Origin: DAIDKA01 sp963726995
GTDB lineage: Bacteria; Pseudomonadota; Gammaproteobacteria; Steroidobacterales; Steroidobacteraceae
Assembly: GCA_963726995.1 (NCBI GenBank)
Contig: CAVSEP010000004.1
Span: forward strand, 372,001-436,000
Direction of reading: 5' to 3'
Length of the DNA: 64,000 nucleotides
A program made the position numbers and the translations under genes. Below the pieces are notes generated by a model that saw only the letters and a program-made list of their open reading frames with translations, was not told the origin of the DNA and did not search any database. Shown here piece after piece: positions 46,002 through 54,282 of the stretch (position 1 is the stretch's first letter; each line of letters begins with the position of its first letter).

Positions 46002-47831
46002 ATGGTTCTGGCGCTGCTGGCGTTTCTGGGTGGTGCGCTGACGATCGTCAGCCCCTGCATCCTGCCCGTGCTTCCGTTCGTGTTCGCGCGCGGGGGCCGC
46101 TCCTTCCTCAGCAGCACCCTGCCGCTGCTCATCGGCATGGCGCTCACCTTCGCGGGCGTCGCGACGCTGGCGGCGGTCGGGGGTTCCTGGGCGGTGCGCG
46201 TGAACTCCTGGGGGCGCTGGGCGGCGCTCGCGCTGCTCACCGTCTTCGGACTGGCCCTGCTGTCGCGTCGGCTGGCGGACTGGGCCTCCCGGCCACTGGT
46301 TGCCTTCGGCAACCGGGTGCTGGCCTCCGGAGAGCGTGAGGGTCGGGCAAGTGCGGTGCAGTCCCTGCTGCTGGGCTTCGCCACCGGCTTCCTCTGGGCG
46401 CCCTGTGCCGGGCCCATCCTGGGATTGATACTCACCGGTGCCGCCTTGAGCGGGCCGAACCCAAGGACCACGCTGTTGCTGCTGGCCTATGCGGCGGGCG
46501 CCGCGGCCTCGCTGGCCATCGTCATGCTGGCCGGCGGCCGCGTCGTGCGTGCGTTCAAGAATTCCCTTGGCGCCGGCGAATGGGTGCGCCGCGGCCTCGG
46601 TGTCGCGGTGCTGCTGGCCGTTGCGGCGATCGGCCTGGGCTGGGATACCGGCATCCTGACCCAGCTGTCGTTGAACGGCACGAATTCGCTGGAGCAGTCG
46701 CTGCTGGAGAAGATCCATCCGCCCGGCGCGCCCGCAGCGGGCGGGGCGGGCGGGGCCATGATGATGTCGGCGCACGGTTCCGGCGCGAGCGGCGGTGCGG
46801 CCGCCGCGGGCGATGCCGGCGGCGCCATGATGATGATGGCGCCCAAGGGGGCCGGTGGCGGCTTGCCAGCGGAGGGTCCGATGCCGGCCCTGGCCGGCGC
46901 GGTGGCCTGGCTGAACTCCAGCCCGCTCACCCCCGCCGCACTGCGCGGCAAGGTCGTCCTCATCGACTTCTGGACCTACTCCTGCATCAACTGCCTGCGT
47001 GAACTGCCCTACGTGAAGGCCTGGGCGCAAAAGTACGGGCCGGCGGGCCTCGTGGTCATCGGCGTGCATACGCCGGAATTCGCCTTCGAGCGGGTCGTGA
47101 ACAATGTCGAGAAGGCTACCAGGGACTTAGGGGTCAGCTATCCGGTGGCGATCGACAGCGACTACAAGATCTGGAGCGCCTTCAACAATCAGTACTGGCC
47201 GGCGCTGTACTTCATCGACGGCACCGGCACCATCCGTCATCACCATTTCGGCGAGGGCGAGTACGACGAGTCGGAACGGATCATCAAGCAGCTGCTGCAC
47301 GAGGCCGGGGCCGCCGAAGTGACTCCCGGGCTGGCGCAGGTCAGTGCCGAGGGGGTGCAGGCACCGGCCAGCAACCTGTACCAGATCTCCCCGGAGACCT
47401 ACGTGGGGTACGCGCGCGCCGCGCACTTTTCATCGCCTCAGTCGGTCACCCGGGATCAGCCCGCCCGGTACACGGTGCCTGCGGCGCTGACGGCCGATCA
47501 GTGGGCCCTGGGGGGATCGTGGGTCATCACCACCGAGGGCGCGCAACTGCAGCAGGCGCATGGCAGGATCGTGTACCGCTTCAATGGGCGCGACCTGCAC
47601 CTGGTGCTGGGTCCCATGAAGGATGGTCAGGCCGTGCGTTTCAAGGTGCGCCTCGATGGCGCGGCGCCGGAGGCGAACAAGGGCGCCGATGTCGGCGCCG
47701 ACGGCGCGGGCGTCGTCACCGAGCAACGGCTCTACCAGCTGATTCGCCTGGCACAGCCCGGCGCGGAACATACCGTGGAGGTCGAGTTCCTGGATTCAGG
47801 GGTCGAGGCCTTCGCATTTACATTCGGGTGA
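46002..47831 (+). CDS. dipZ: DipZ-type fusion: CcdA membrane domain plus thioredoxin-like domain
   Basis: A 609-residue fusion. Residues 1-215 form a CcdA/DsbD-beta electron-transfer domain with redox cysteines Cys19 (SPCILP) and Cys135 (APCAGP). A Gly/Ala/Met-rich linker (about 243-290) with two GGAMMM-type runs leads to a TlpA-like thioredoxin domain containing WTYSCINCLR (Cys328, Cys331), and a C-terminal beta domain (from about 440). It should carry electrons from cytoplasmic thioredoxin to the periplasm. Position between msrA and msrB strongly suggests it re-reduces them. Confidence 0.9.
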   Translation: MVLALLAFLGGALTIVSPCILPVLPFVFARGGRSFLSSTLPLLIGMALTFAGVATLAAVGGSWAVRVNSWGRWAALALLTVFGLALLSRRLADWASRPLVAFGNRVLASGEREGRASAVQSLLLGFATGFLWAPCAGPILGLILTGAALSGPNPRTTLLLLAYAAGAAASLAIVMLAGGRVVRAFKNSLGAGEWVRRGLGVAVLLAVAAIGLGWDTGILTQLSLNGTNSLEQSLLEKIHPPGAPAAGGAGGAMMMSAHGSGASGGAAAAGDAGGAMMMMAPKGAGGGLPAEGPMPALAGAVAWLNSSPLTPAALRGKVVLIDFWTYSCINCLRELPYVKAWAQKYGPAGLVVIGVHTPEFAFERVVNNVEKATRDLGVSYPVAIDSDYKIWSAFNNQYWPALYFIDGTGTIRHHHFGEGEYDESERIIKQLLHEAGAAEVTPGLAQVSAEGVQAPASNLYQISPETYVGYARAAHFSSPQSVTRDQPARYTVPAALTADQWALGGSWVITTEGAQLQQAHGRIVYRFNGRDLHLVLGPMKDGQAVRFKVRLDGAAPEANKGADVGADGAGVVTEQRLYQLIRLAQPGAEHTVEVEFLDSGVEAFAFTFG

Positions 47832-47847
47832 ACACCGGAGAACTCTC

Positions 47848-48399
47848 ATGCACAACCGCAGATCATTACTGGGCTCAATCCTCGCGGTCGGTGGCATCGG
47901 GCTGCTGTCGCGCTCACGCGCCGTGGCGGCGGCCGCTGCCGCGCCGGGCAAGGTCACCATCGTCATGTTCACCGACGCCGGGGTGAGCCAGGGGCCGATG
48001 CTGGTGGACAAGGTCGTGAAGACCGATGCCGAGTGGCGCGCGCTGCTGCCGGCTGCCTCGTACGACGTGGCACGCCACGCCGGTACCGAGCGTGCCTTCA
48101 GCGGACCCTACAACGCCCTGCACGATCACGGACTGTTCCGTTGCCTGTGCTGCGCGACCGCGCTGTACAGCTCGGACACGAAGTTCGAATCGGGCACGGG
48201 CTGGCCCAGTTTCTACCAGCCCATCGCCAAGCAGAACGTGGTGGAAAAGGCGGACAACAGCTATGGCATGACCCGCACCGAGGTGCTGTGCGCCCGCTGC
48301 GACGCGCACCTGGGCCATGTCTTCGATGACGGTCCGCGGCCCACGGGTCTGCGCTACTGCATGAATTCGGTGGCGCTGAAGTTCATCAAGCATGCCTAG
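47848..48399 (+). CDS. msrB: exported peptide-methionine (R)-S-oxide reductase MsrB
   Basis: A 183-residue MsrB with an N-terminal signal (NRRSLLGSILAVGGIGLLS, Arg-Arg containing and possibly Tat-type). The structural zinc cysteines are Cys99/Cys102 (RCLCC) and Cys148/Cys151 (LCARC); the catalytic Cys171 is in LRYCMNS; the substrate-pocket block ESGTGWPSFYQP is intact. It reduces the R-epimer of methionine sulfoxide. It starts 16 bases after dipZ. Confidence 0.93.
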   Translation: MHNRRSLLGSILAVGGIGLLSRSRAVAAAAAAPGKVTIVMFTDAGVSQGPMLVDKVVKTDAEWRALLPAASYDVARHAGTERAFSGPYNALHDHGLFRCLCCATALYSSDTKFESGTGWPSFYQPIAKQNVVEKADNSYGMTRTEVLCARCDAHLGHVFDDGPRPTGLRYCMNSVALKFIKHA

Positions 48400-48415
48400 G
48401 ACGGGCGGTCCTAGG
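48395..48415. terminator. bidirectional stem-loop shared by msrB and mshP ends
   Basis: A perfect 8-bp inverted repeat, CCTAGGAC/GTCCTAGG, with a 5-base loop. The msrB TAG (48397-48399) lies in the left arm and the convergent mshP TAG (complement of 48411-48413) in the right arm. No T-run follows on either strand, so it may protect 3' ends rather than act as a classical terminator. Confidence 0.5.
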
Positions 48416-48836
48416 GCAGGTTGTTGACGCTGCGGCTGGTCTGGCGCGAGACGTAGCTGGGCGTACCGTAGACGCCGCGGGTTGCGGTGGCCGTAACGGC
48501 GTACACCTGATAGGACACCCCGTTTACCACGTAGGTGCTGGCGGTGCAGCCCACCTGCACGCTGAAGCCGGTGAGCGCACCCTGATTCAGGGCCAAGGGC
48601 GGCGGGGCCGCGGCACAGTTGGCATGGCGCAGCGCCTGATTGGCGCCGTATTCGATTCCGGCTGATGCAGCCGCCTCCGCCCGCGCACCCAGCAGATCCA
48701 GGTTCACGCTTTGCTGCTGGCCGTTGCCGATGCGCATGGCGAAGAGCCCGAGGCCCGCCAGCACGACGATGACGAACAGCGCGACCACCAGCGCGACCCC
48801 GCGCTGCGGCCGGATTGCCTGACACTGCGCACTCAC
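48411..48836 (-). CDS. mshP: MSHA biogenesis protein MshP-like
   Basis: A 141-residue pilin-like protein. A basic leader (IRPQRG) precedes VALVVALFVIVVLAGLGLFA; the +5 residue is not Glu, as in PilX/GspK-type tip or minor pilins. The remainder (SAGIEYGANQAL...) is beta-rich. It is the last gene of the minus-strand MSHA locus and overlaps mshO by four bases. Confidence 0.75.
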   Translation of the reverse strand: MSAQCQAIRPQRGVALVVALFVIVVLAGLGLFAMRIGNGQQQSVNLDLLGARAEAAASAGIEYGANQALRHANCAAAPPPLALNQGALTGFSVQVGCTASTYVVNGVSYQVYAVTATATRGVYGTPSYVSRQTSRSVNNLP

Positions 48837-49702
48837 GAGGGGTTGTCCTCCGAGACTTCTTCCATGACGGGCAGGTTCTCACCGCTGCTGGAAAGCAGCA
48901 TCTGCACCCTCACTAGCTGGCCGTACTGGGGCGTGCCGAGCGGCGCATTGAAGGTACAGCTGGTGACGTTCTGGGCCACGAGCGCGCTCTTTGCGCCGGC
49001 GGCGGCCATCTTGGCGGCGCTGTCATGGGCGCCGGGGTTGGCCGAGATCGCGTAACCCCAGTAGCGCGTCAGGGTTTGCGCCGCCTGATCGCACAGGTAG
49101 GCGACCGCCGGCAGCGCCGCTACCAGGAATACACGGTGCTTGGGCGAGTCGGCGACGAAGGTGAAGGCGGGGTTCAGGTGCACGCGATCGATGGGCGCAT
49201 TGGGGGGTTGGGGCGCCGTCGTGGCTGTGATCGTATTCACCGGCGCGATCACATTGGTCAGGGTGTAGGCATCGGCTGCCGGTGGGGTGCCCAGGTTGTT
49301 GACGACCGCGTAGCCGGAACTGGCCGGCACCGGATTGCCGAACACGCCGACGGTGGAGAAGTCCGTGTCCGGAGCCGCTACGGTCAGGTCCAGCAGCGGA
49401 TTGGGCGATGCAGGTTCCGAGTAGTAGGCCGCGGTGTAGGTGGTGGCCAGCAGCTCGAGCATCCTGATGTTGCCGTTGCTCCAGGAGCGCGCGCTGTTGG
49501 GCAGGGCGCTGCGCACGTCGCTCGCAATCAGACGCCGCGCGCTGTTGGCGGAGTCCACCAGCATGGCGCGTCGGGTCTGGGCGAAGTAGGCCTGGATGGG
49601 CGTGGCCATCAGCATCGCCAGAATGCCGACGATGATTGTCATGATGGTGATGACGACCACCAGCTCCACCAGGGTGAATCCCGATGCGCGCCGTGCCCTC
49701 AT
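48833..49702 (-). CDS. mshO: MSHA biogenesis protein MshO-like minor pilin
   Basis: A 289-residue type IV prepilin: cleavage site ASG/FTLVELVVVITIM with Glu5 present. The large C-terminal globular part lacks a recognised enzyme domain and has a paired Cys region (YLCDQ, TSCTFN). The size and position in the locus match MshO. Overlaps mshD and mshP by four bases. Confidence 0.8.
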   Translation of the reverse strand: MRARRASGFTLVELVVVITIMTIIVGILAMLMATPIQAYFAQTRRAMLVDSANSARRLIASDVRSALPNSARSWSNGNIRMLELLATTYTAAYYSEPASPNPLLDLTVAAPDTDFSTVGVFGNPVPASSGYAVVNNLGTPPAADAYTLTNVIAPVNTITATTAPQPPNAPIDRVHLNPAFTFVADSPKHRVFLVAALPAVAYLCDQAAQTLTRYWGYAISANPGAHDSAAKMAAAGAKSALVAQNVTSCTFNAPLGTPQYGQLVRVQMLLSSSGENLPVMEEVSEDNPS

Positions 49703-50154
49703 GGATACTTCGTGCGATAGCCGCTCATGGCCACCACGACGCCGCTGGGATGGTTCACGGTCACATCGACCCGGACGACTTCATTGGCCGGGACGGCGCC
49801 GAGTACGCCGGCAACCACGCTCACGGCCACCCGGAACTGGGTCAGGTTGGCAAGTGCGGCGCCGCTCTGGTCGTGCGCACCGTTGTCGATGAGCCCGCTG
49901 TAGTCGCTGACGGCAGTGAAGTTCGCGCGGGTCAATGCGCCGCTGCTGCCAAAGGGCTTGGCCAGGGCTTCATTCAGATAGGAGGAGGCGATGGCCACGG
50001 CCTGCTCGCGAACCAGGGAATCGGCGCTGCGGGCCGCGATCGAGGACAGGAAACCGATGATGGACGTCACCGCGATGGCCAGCACCACGATGGCCACGAT
50101 GAGTTCTATCAACGTCACGCCCCGCAGTCGGCGCCAGGCGATGCGGGGCTTCAT
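49699..50154 (-). CDS. mshD: MSHA pilin protein MshD-like
   Basis: A 151-residue prepilin with cleavage after RLRG; the mature protein would begin VTLIELIVAIVVLAIA, with Glu5 but Val instead of the usual Phe at +1. The locus order (C-D-O-P) supports MshD. Overlaps mshC and mshO by four bases, so translation is coupled. Confidence 0.8.
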   Translation of the reverse strand: MKPRIAWRRLRGVTLIELIVAIVVLAIAVTSIIGFLSSIAARSADSLVREQAVAIASSYLNEALAKPFGSSGALTRANFTAVSDYSGLIDNGAHDQSGAALANLTQFRVAVSVVAGVLGAVPANEVVRVDVTVNHPSGVVVAMSGYRTKYP

Positions 50155-50639
50155 TGCACCTGCACCAGGCCGCTGACAGGATTGATGGTCAGGGTGAAGG
50201 GCGCGACCTGCAGCGCCGCGGGCGTGCCGTTGGTCACCTGGCCGGCGCCATTGAACACAATCTGCATGGGATTCGCGGCGGTAATGCCATTGGGCGCGTT
50301 GCCGGACAGCACCGTGCCGTCACTGCGCCGGATCGGAGTCACCCAGCCGCCGGCGACGACGCAGGTATTGCCGGCTGCGCCGCGCTGCAGGGCGCTGTAG
50401 CGGGTGGCGTTGATGGTGATTTCGGCGTCGCAGTTGCTGGCCACCGCGACCGCCTGGGTCTCGTGTACGGCATCGGCCACTTCCTGGGCGTAGCCGTGCG
50501 CATTGAAGCTGGAGTTGTCGAAAATCCGCGGTCCGACCGTCGCCGCCAGGATGCCGATGATGACCAGGCAGCTGATCAGCTCAATCAGCGTGAAGCCGCG
50601 CGCGCGGTGAACGCGGAACTCGGGGCGTGCGGCGCTCAT
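50151..50639 (-). CDS. mshC: MSHA pilin protein MshC-like
   Basis: A 162-residue prepilin with GspH/FimT-like features: RARG/FTLIELISCLVIIGILAA and a beta-rich body with two Cys (SNCDAEI, NTCVV). Minor pilins of this kind prime pilus assembly. It lies 20 bases after mshA. Confidence 0.8.
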   Translation of the reverse strand: MSAARPEFRVHRARGFTLIELISCLVIIGILAATVGPRIFDNSSFNAHGYAQEVADAVHETQAVAVASNCDAEITINATRYSALQRGAAGNTCVVAGGWVTPIRRSDGTVLSGNAPNGITAANPMQIVFNGAGQVTNGTPAALQVAPFTLTINPVSGLVQVQ

Positions 50640-50659
50640 GGGGCCTCACGCCAAAGCCG

Positions 50660-51103
50660 CTAGCAGCCGGATACGACCGGTACGCTGATCGTAGGTGGCA
50701 AACCAGGGCCAGCTGAGTTCGTGTAGGTGAAGCTGCAATTGGCCGGGGTCACCGCACTGGTCACGCGCCACGTGCCGCCATTGACCGTGAAACCCGCCTG
50801 GTTCGCCGGTTGCTGCAGCAGCTGCTGGATCGTTGCAGTCGTCGGATAGCCATTCACCACGGTGATGGTGCCCACACCCGGGATGGTGACGTTGTTTCCG
50901 CCGACGCCACTGGCTTCCCAGACGCCGTAGGCCATGTTGGCCGCGCTCAGCAGCGTTCCCTGCATGCTGGTCAGGGTGGCGGCACGGGCCTTGTCTTCCA
51001 GACCCATGAACCGGGGGACGGCAAAGGCCGCCAGAATGCCGAGAATGACGATCACGACAACCAGCTCGATCAGAGTGAAGCCGCGTTGTTTGAGCTTAGG
51101 CAT
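50660..51103 (-). CDS. mshA: MSHA major pilin MshA-like
   Basis: A 147-residue type IVa/IVb-like pilin: leader MPKLKQRG, then mature FTLIELVVVIVILGILAAFAVP, with Glu5 present. The D-region has two Cys (PANCSFTY and terminal VSGC) that could form the pilin disulfide loop, which DsbA would oxidise. ATG 51103 has AAGGGA six bases upstream. Being preceded by a 161-base gap, it may have its own strong promoter. Confidence 0.87.
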   Translation of the reverse strand: MPKLKQRGFTLIELVVVIVILGILAAFAVPRFMGLEDKARAATLTSMQGTLLSAANMAYGVWEASGVGGNNVTIPGVGTITVVNGYPTTATIQQLLQQPANQAGFTVNGGTWRVTSAVTPANCSFTYTNSAGPGLPPTISVPVVSGC

Positions 51104-51264
51104 TACTGTCCCTTCCACACTCGGTGATGCATTAAGTAGCTTGATTTTGAGCCTCGCCGTGACACCGGACGTTACACTACGTCACAGATTGCGGTGCCGG
51201 CCATGAACCTCGTTCGGGCAAAGTGCGGGTCAATTCACACTTGGAACGCGGCTGGCGATTTGCG

Positions 51265-52500
51265 CTAGTTCGCGCTGGCCGCCACCTTGCCGATCATGTC
51301 CCACATGGGCAGAAATACTCCCAACGCCAGCAGCAGCACCATGCCGCCCACGCAGACGATGAGGATGGGTTCGAGCGCCGCGCTCAACGTCTTCAGGGCA
51401 TAGTCGACCTCGCGCGCGTAGTGCGCCGCGACATCGTCCAGCAGGTTCGGCAGTTGGCCGGTTTCCTCGCCGACCTCCATCATCTGCAGCACCAGGGGCG
51501 GAAACAGCCCGACCGCGGCGGCGGCACGGCTCAAGGGATCCCCGCGCTCGACCGAGGCGCGCAGGCGTCCGACCCGTTCGGCCATGTAGTCATTGCCGGC
51601 GGACTTGGCGATGAGGTTCAGGGTCTGGATCATGGGCATGCCGGCGGTCAGCGACACCGACAGAGAACGGCTCAGGCGCGCCAGCAGCGCCTCGCGCACC
51701 AGGGGACCGATGCCGGGCAGCTGCAGCTTCAGGCGGTGCCATTGGAACCGGCCGCGCTCGGTACTGGTGTATTTGCGGACGATGAGAATCACGGCGGCGA
51801 TCCCGCCGATCACTACGTACCATTCGTGCTGCGCGAAATTCGAAACGCCGATGATGAGACGGGTGGGCCACGGGATGTCATCCCCCAGCACCCGGAACAG
51901 CGGCTCGAAGCGGGGGATGACGAAAGTCGTCAGGATCACGATGGCGATGCTGATCATGACCACGACGATCAGCGGATAGCGCATGGCGCTCTTGACCCGA
52001 TCCTGCAGGTCCTGATCCTGGGCGAGGTATTCGGCCAGGCGCTGGAAGGAATGCTCCAGGGTACCGGTGGATTCACCCACGCGCACCAGGCTGATGTACA
52101 GCGGCGGGAACAGCTGCGGATGGCGCGCAAAGCTGCCCGCCAGGTCGCGGCCGGATTCCAGGCTGGTCAGCACGTCCTGGAGCGCCTCGCGCAGCACGTC
52201 GTTGTGGGTGGAGGCGGCGAGACTGCGCAAGCCGCGCAGCAGCGGCATGCCCGACTTGGTGATGGTGTACATCTGGCGCGAGAACAGCACCAGATCCGCC
52301 ATTTTCGGCTTGCCGAATCCGAGGCGCCGCAGCACCGGCTGTTGCGGCGACCCCTGGGTGGAGGGGGCTTCCAGAATCTCGATGGGCGTGACGCCACCGC
52401 CGATGAGACGCGAGGCCACGGAGTCGGCCGTCTCCGCTTCGATGCTGCCGCGGATCAGATCACCCGTCAGCGAGCGGCCGCTGTAACGGTACAGACTCAC
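51265..52500 (-). CDS. mshG: MSHA pilus inner-membrane platform protein MshG (GspF/PilC family)
   Basis: A 411-residue polytopic protein with two GspF domains (about residues 70-190 and 270-395) and three main helices (VVVMISIAIVILTTFV, WYVVIGGIAAVILIV, ILIVCVGGMVLLLALGVFL). It is the rotating or anchoring platform above which the pilin is extracted. The start overlaps the mshE stop by four bases. Confidence 0.92.
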   Translation of the reverse strand: MSLYRYSGRSLTGDLIRGSIEAETADSVASRLIGGGVTPIEILEAPSTQGSPQQPVLRRLGFGKPKMADLVLFSRQMYTITKSGMPLLRGLRSLAASTHNDVLREALQDVLTSLESGRDLAGSFARHPQLFPPLYISLVRVGESTGTLEHSFQRLAEYLAQDQDLQDRVKSAMRYPLIVVVMISIAIVILTTFVIPRFEPLFRVLGDDIPWPTRLIIGVSNFAQHEWYVVIGGIAAVILIVRKYTSTERGRFQWHRLKLQLPGIGPLVREALLARLSRSLSVSLTAGMPMIQTLNLIAKSAGNDYMAERVGRLRASVERGDPLSRAAAAVGLFPPLVLQMMEVGEETGQLPNLLDDVAAHYAREVDYALKTLSAALEPILIVCVGGMVLLLALGVFLPMWDMIGKVAASAN

Positions 52501-54278
52501 GAGGAACTCGAGCGGGCGTCAGCCGCCAGCGCATCCTCCAGCAGCGGCTCGGCGACTTCCTCCTGCTCGTCCAGCCCGCTGGTCACGCTGATCGCTTCGG
52601 CGAGACTGGTGACGCCCTGGCTGGCCAACCGCAGCGCCGCCTGGCCCAGCGGTACATAGCCGCGCCGCAGCCGCGCCGCCTGGCCGAACCGCAGGGAGTC
52701 ATTGCTGCGGATCGCATCTGCGAGCCCCCGGTCGAGCTCGAGGATTTCGTACACGGCGATCCGGCCGCGATAGCCGGAAAGATTGCAGTAGGTGCAGCCG
52801 GCGCCGGCCTTGAAGCTCATCGCGCCGGCCTCGGCTGCGCCGACCTGGGAGGCGAGCCACACCTGCTGGTGCAGGTCCGGCGCAGCCGGCTGCGCGCAGT
52901 TTTCGCACACCCGTCGCACCAGGCGCTGGGCCACGATGCCGTGCAGCGCGGCGGCGATCATGTAGCCGGCCGCTCCCATGTCCAGCAGCCGGGTGACGGT
53001 GGCGACGGCATTCATGGTGTGCAGCGTGGAGAAGACCAGGTGACCGGTGATCGCGGCGCGCAGGCCGATCTCCACGGTTTCCTGATCGCGCATTTCCCCG
53101 ACCAGGATGATGTCCGGATCGTGCCGCAGCGCGGTGCGCAGCACCCGTGCGAAATCCAGCCCGATTTTCGGGTGTACCTGCACCTGGTTGATGCGGTCCA
53201 CCCGGTACTCGACCGGATCCTCGACGGTGATGATCTTGGTGTCGGCCGAATTCAGATGGTTGAGCGCCGAGTACAGCGTGGTGGTCTTGCCGCTGCCGGT
53301 GGGGCCGGTGACCAGCACCATGCCGGCATTGCGGGTGATCAGGCCCTGGAACTGCTTGAGCATCTGCGGCGGCATGCCCAGCTGGTCCATGGTCATCAGG
53401 TTCGCCGACTGGTCCAGCAGCCGCAGCACCACCGACTCGCCGAACTGCGTGGGCATGGTGGACAGGCGCACATCGAGCGACTTGCTGCCGACCTTCACGG
53501 AGAAGCGTCCGTCCTGGGGGAGACGCTTCTCGGCAATGTCCAGCCCGCTGAGCAGCTTCAGGCGGGTCACCAGGGCGCCGGAGACCCGGTGTCCGTCGAT
53601 GCTCTGTTCGTGCAGATTGCCGTCCACCCTTTGGCGAACGCGCAGCGAGTTCTCGCCCGGCTCGATATGCAGGTCGGAGGCCCGCACCTGCACGGCGTCC
53701 TGGAACATCGACTGGATCAGCCGGATGACCGGCGCGTCGGGCGCGCCTTCGTCGGTGGCCAGCTGCTCGATGTCGATGTCGCCCTCGCGCATGTCATCGC
53801 GGACTTCCTGCGCGATGGAGGCGATCTCATCGGTATGCCGATAGACGACGTCGATGGTGCGGATGAGATCTTCTTCGCGGATTAGGGCGATGCGCAGCGG
53901 CTGCTTGAGACGGGCGCTCAAGTCATCGTAGGCCACCAGGTCCGTGGGGTCTGCCATGCCGACCATCAGGCCGCGCTGGTCGGCCTGCAGGACCAGCGCC
54001 CGGTGGCGACGTGCCAGCGCCTCCGGCAGCAGCCGTACCGTGGCGGGGGCGAAGGTGACCTGGCGGACATCGACGAAGGGCACCTGCAGATGCTCCGCGA
54101 GCACCTGGTGCACCTTGTCTTCGGACAGGAACTTCAGATCCGCCAGCACGCGGCCCAGGCGCCGGCCCGAGCGGCGCTGCTCGACCAGGGCCAGCTGCAG
54201 CTGCTCGGCCGTGATGGCCTGCTGATCGACCAGCAGGTCGCCCAGGCGTAGTTTCTTGCGTCGTGCCGGCTCGTTCAT
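52497..54278 (-). CDS. mshE: MSHA pilus assembly ATPase MshE (GspE/PilB family)
   Basis: A 593-residue extension ATPase. The N-terminal MshEN-type region contains two RLG blocks (RLGDLLVDQQAIT, RLGRVLADLKFLS), which in MshE bind cyclic di-GMP, although the Gly of each block is replaced (Gln, Lys). The ATPase core has Walker A GPTGSGKT (325-332), Asp box DPVEYR, Walker B ILVGEMRD and the zinc tetracysteine VCENC...CTYC. It powers pilin polymerisation. Confidence 0.93.
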   Translation of the reverse strand: MNEPARRKKLRLGDLLVDQQAITAEQLQLALVEQRRSGRRLGRVLADLKFLSEDKVHQVLAEHLQVPFVDVRQVTFAPATVRLLPEALARRHRALVLQADQRGLMVGMADPTDLVAYDDLSARLKQPLRIALIREEDLIRTIDVVYRHTDEIASIAQEVRDDMREGDIDIEQLATDEGAPDAPVIRLIQSMFQDAVQVRASDLHIEPGENSLRVRQRVDGNLHEQSIDGHRVSGALVTRLKLLSGLDIAEKRLPQDGRFSVKVGSKSLDVRLSTMPTQFGESVVLRLLDQSANLMTMDQLGMPPQMLKQFQGLITRNAGMVLVTGPTGSGKTTTLYSALNHLNSADTKIITVEDPVEYRVDRINQVQVHPKIGLDFARVLRTALRHDPDIILVGEMRDQETVEIGLRAAITGHLVFSTLHTMNAVATVTRLLDMGAAGYMIAAALHGIVAQRLVRRVCENCAQPAAPDLHQQVWLASQVGAAEAGAMSFKAGAGCTYCNLSGYRGRIAVYEILELDRGLADAIRSNDSLRFGQAARLRRGYVPLGQAALRLASQGVTSLAEAISVTSGLDEQEEVAEPLLEDALAADARSSSS

Positions 54279-54282
54279 GGGA

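Noticed and set aside
51104..51264. Sigma-54 or CRP site upstream of mshA
   Set aside because: The 161-base gap contains partial dyads (GTGAC...GTCAC on the minus strand) but no good GG-N10-GC or TGTGA-N6-TCACA match.
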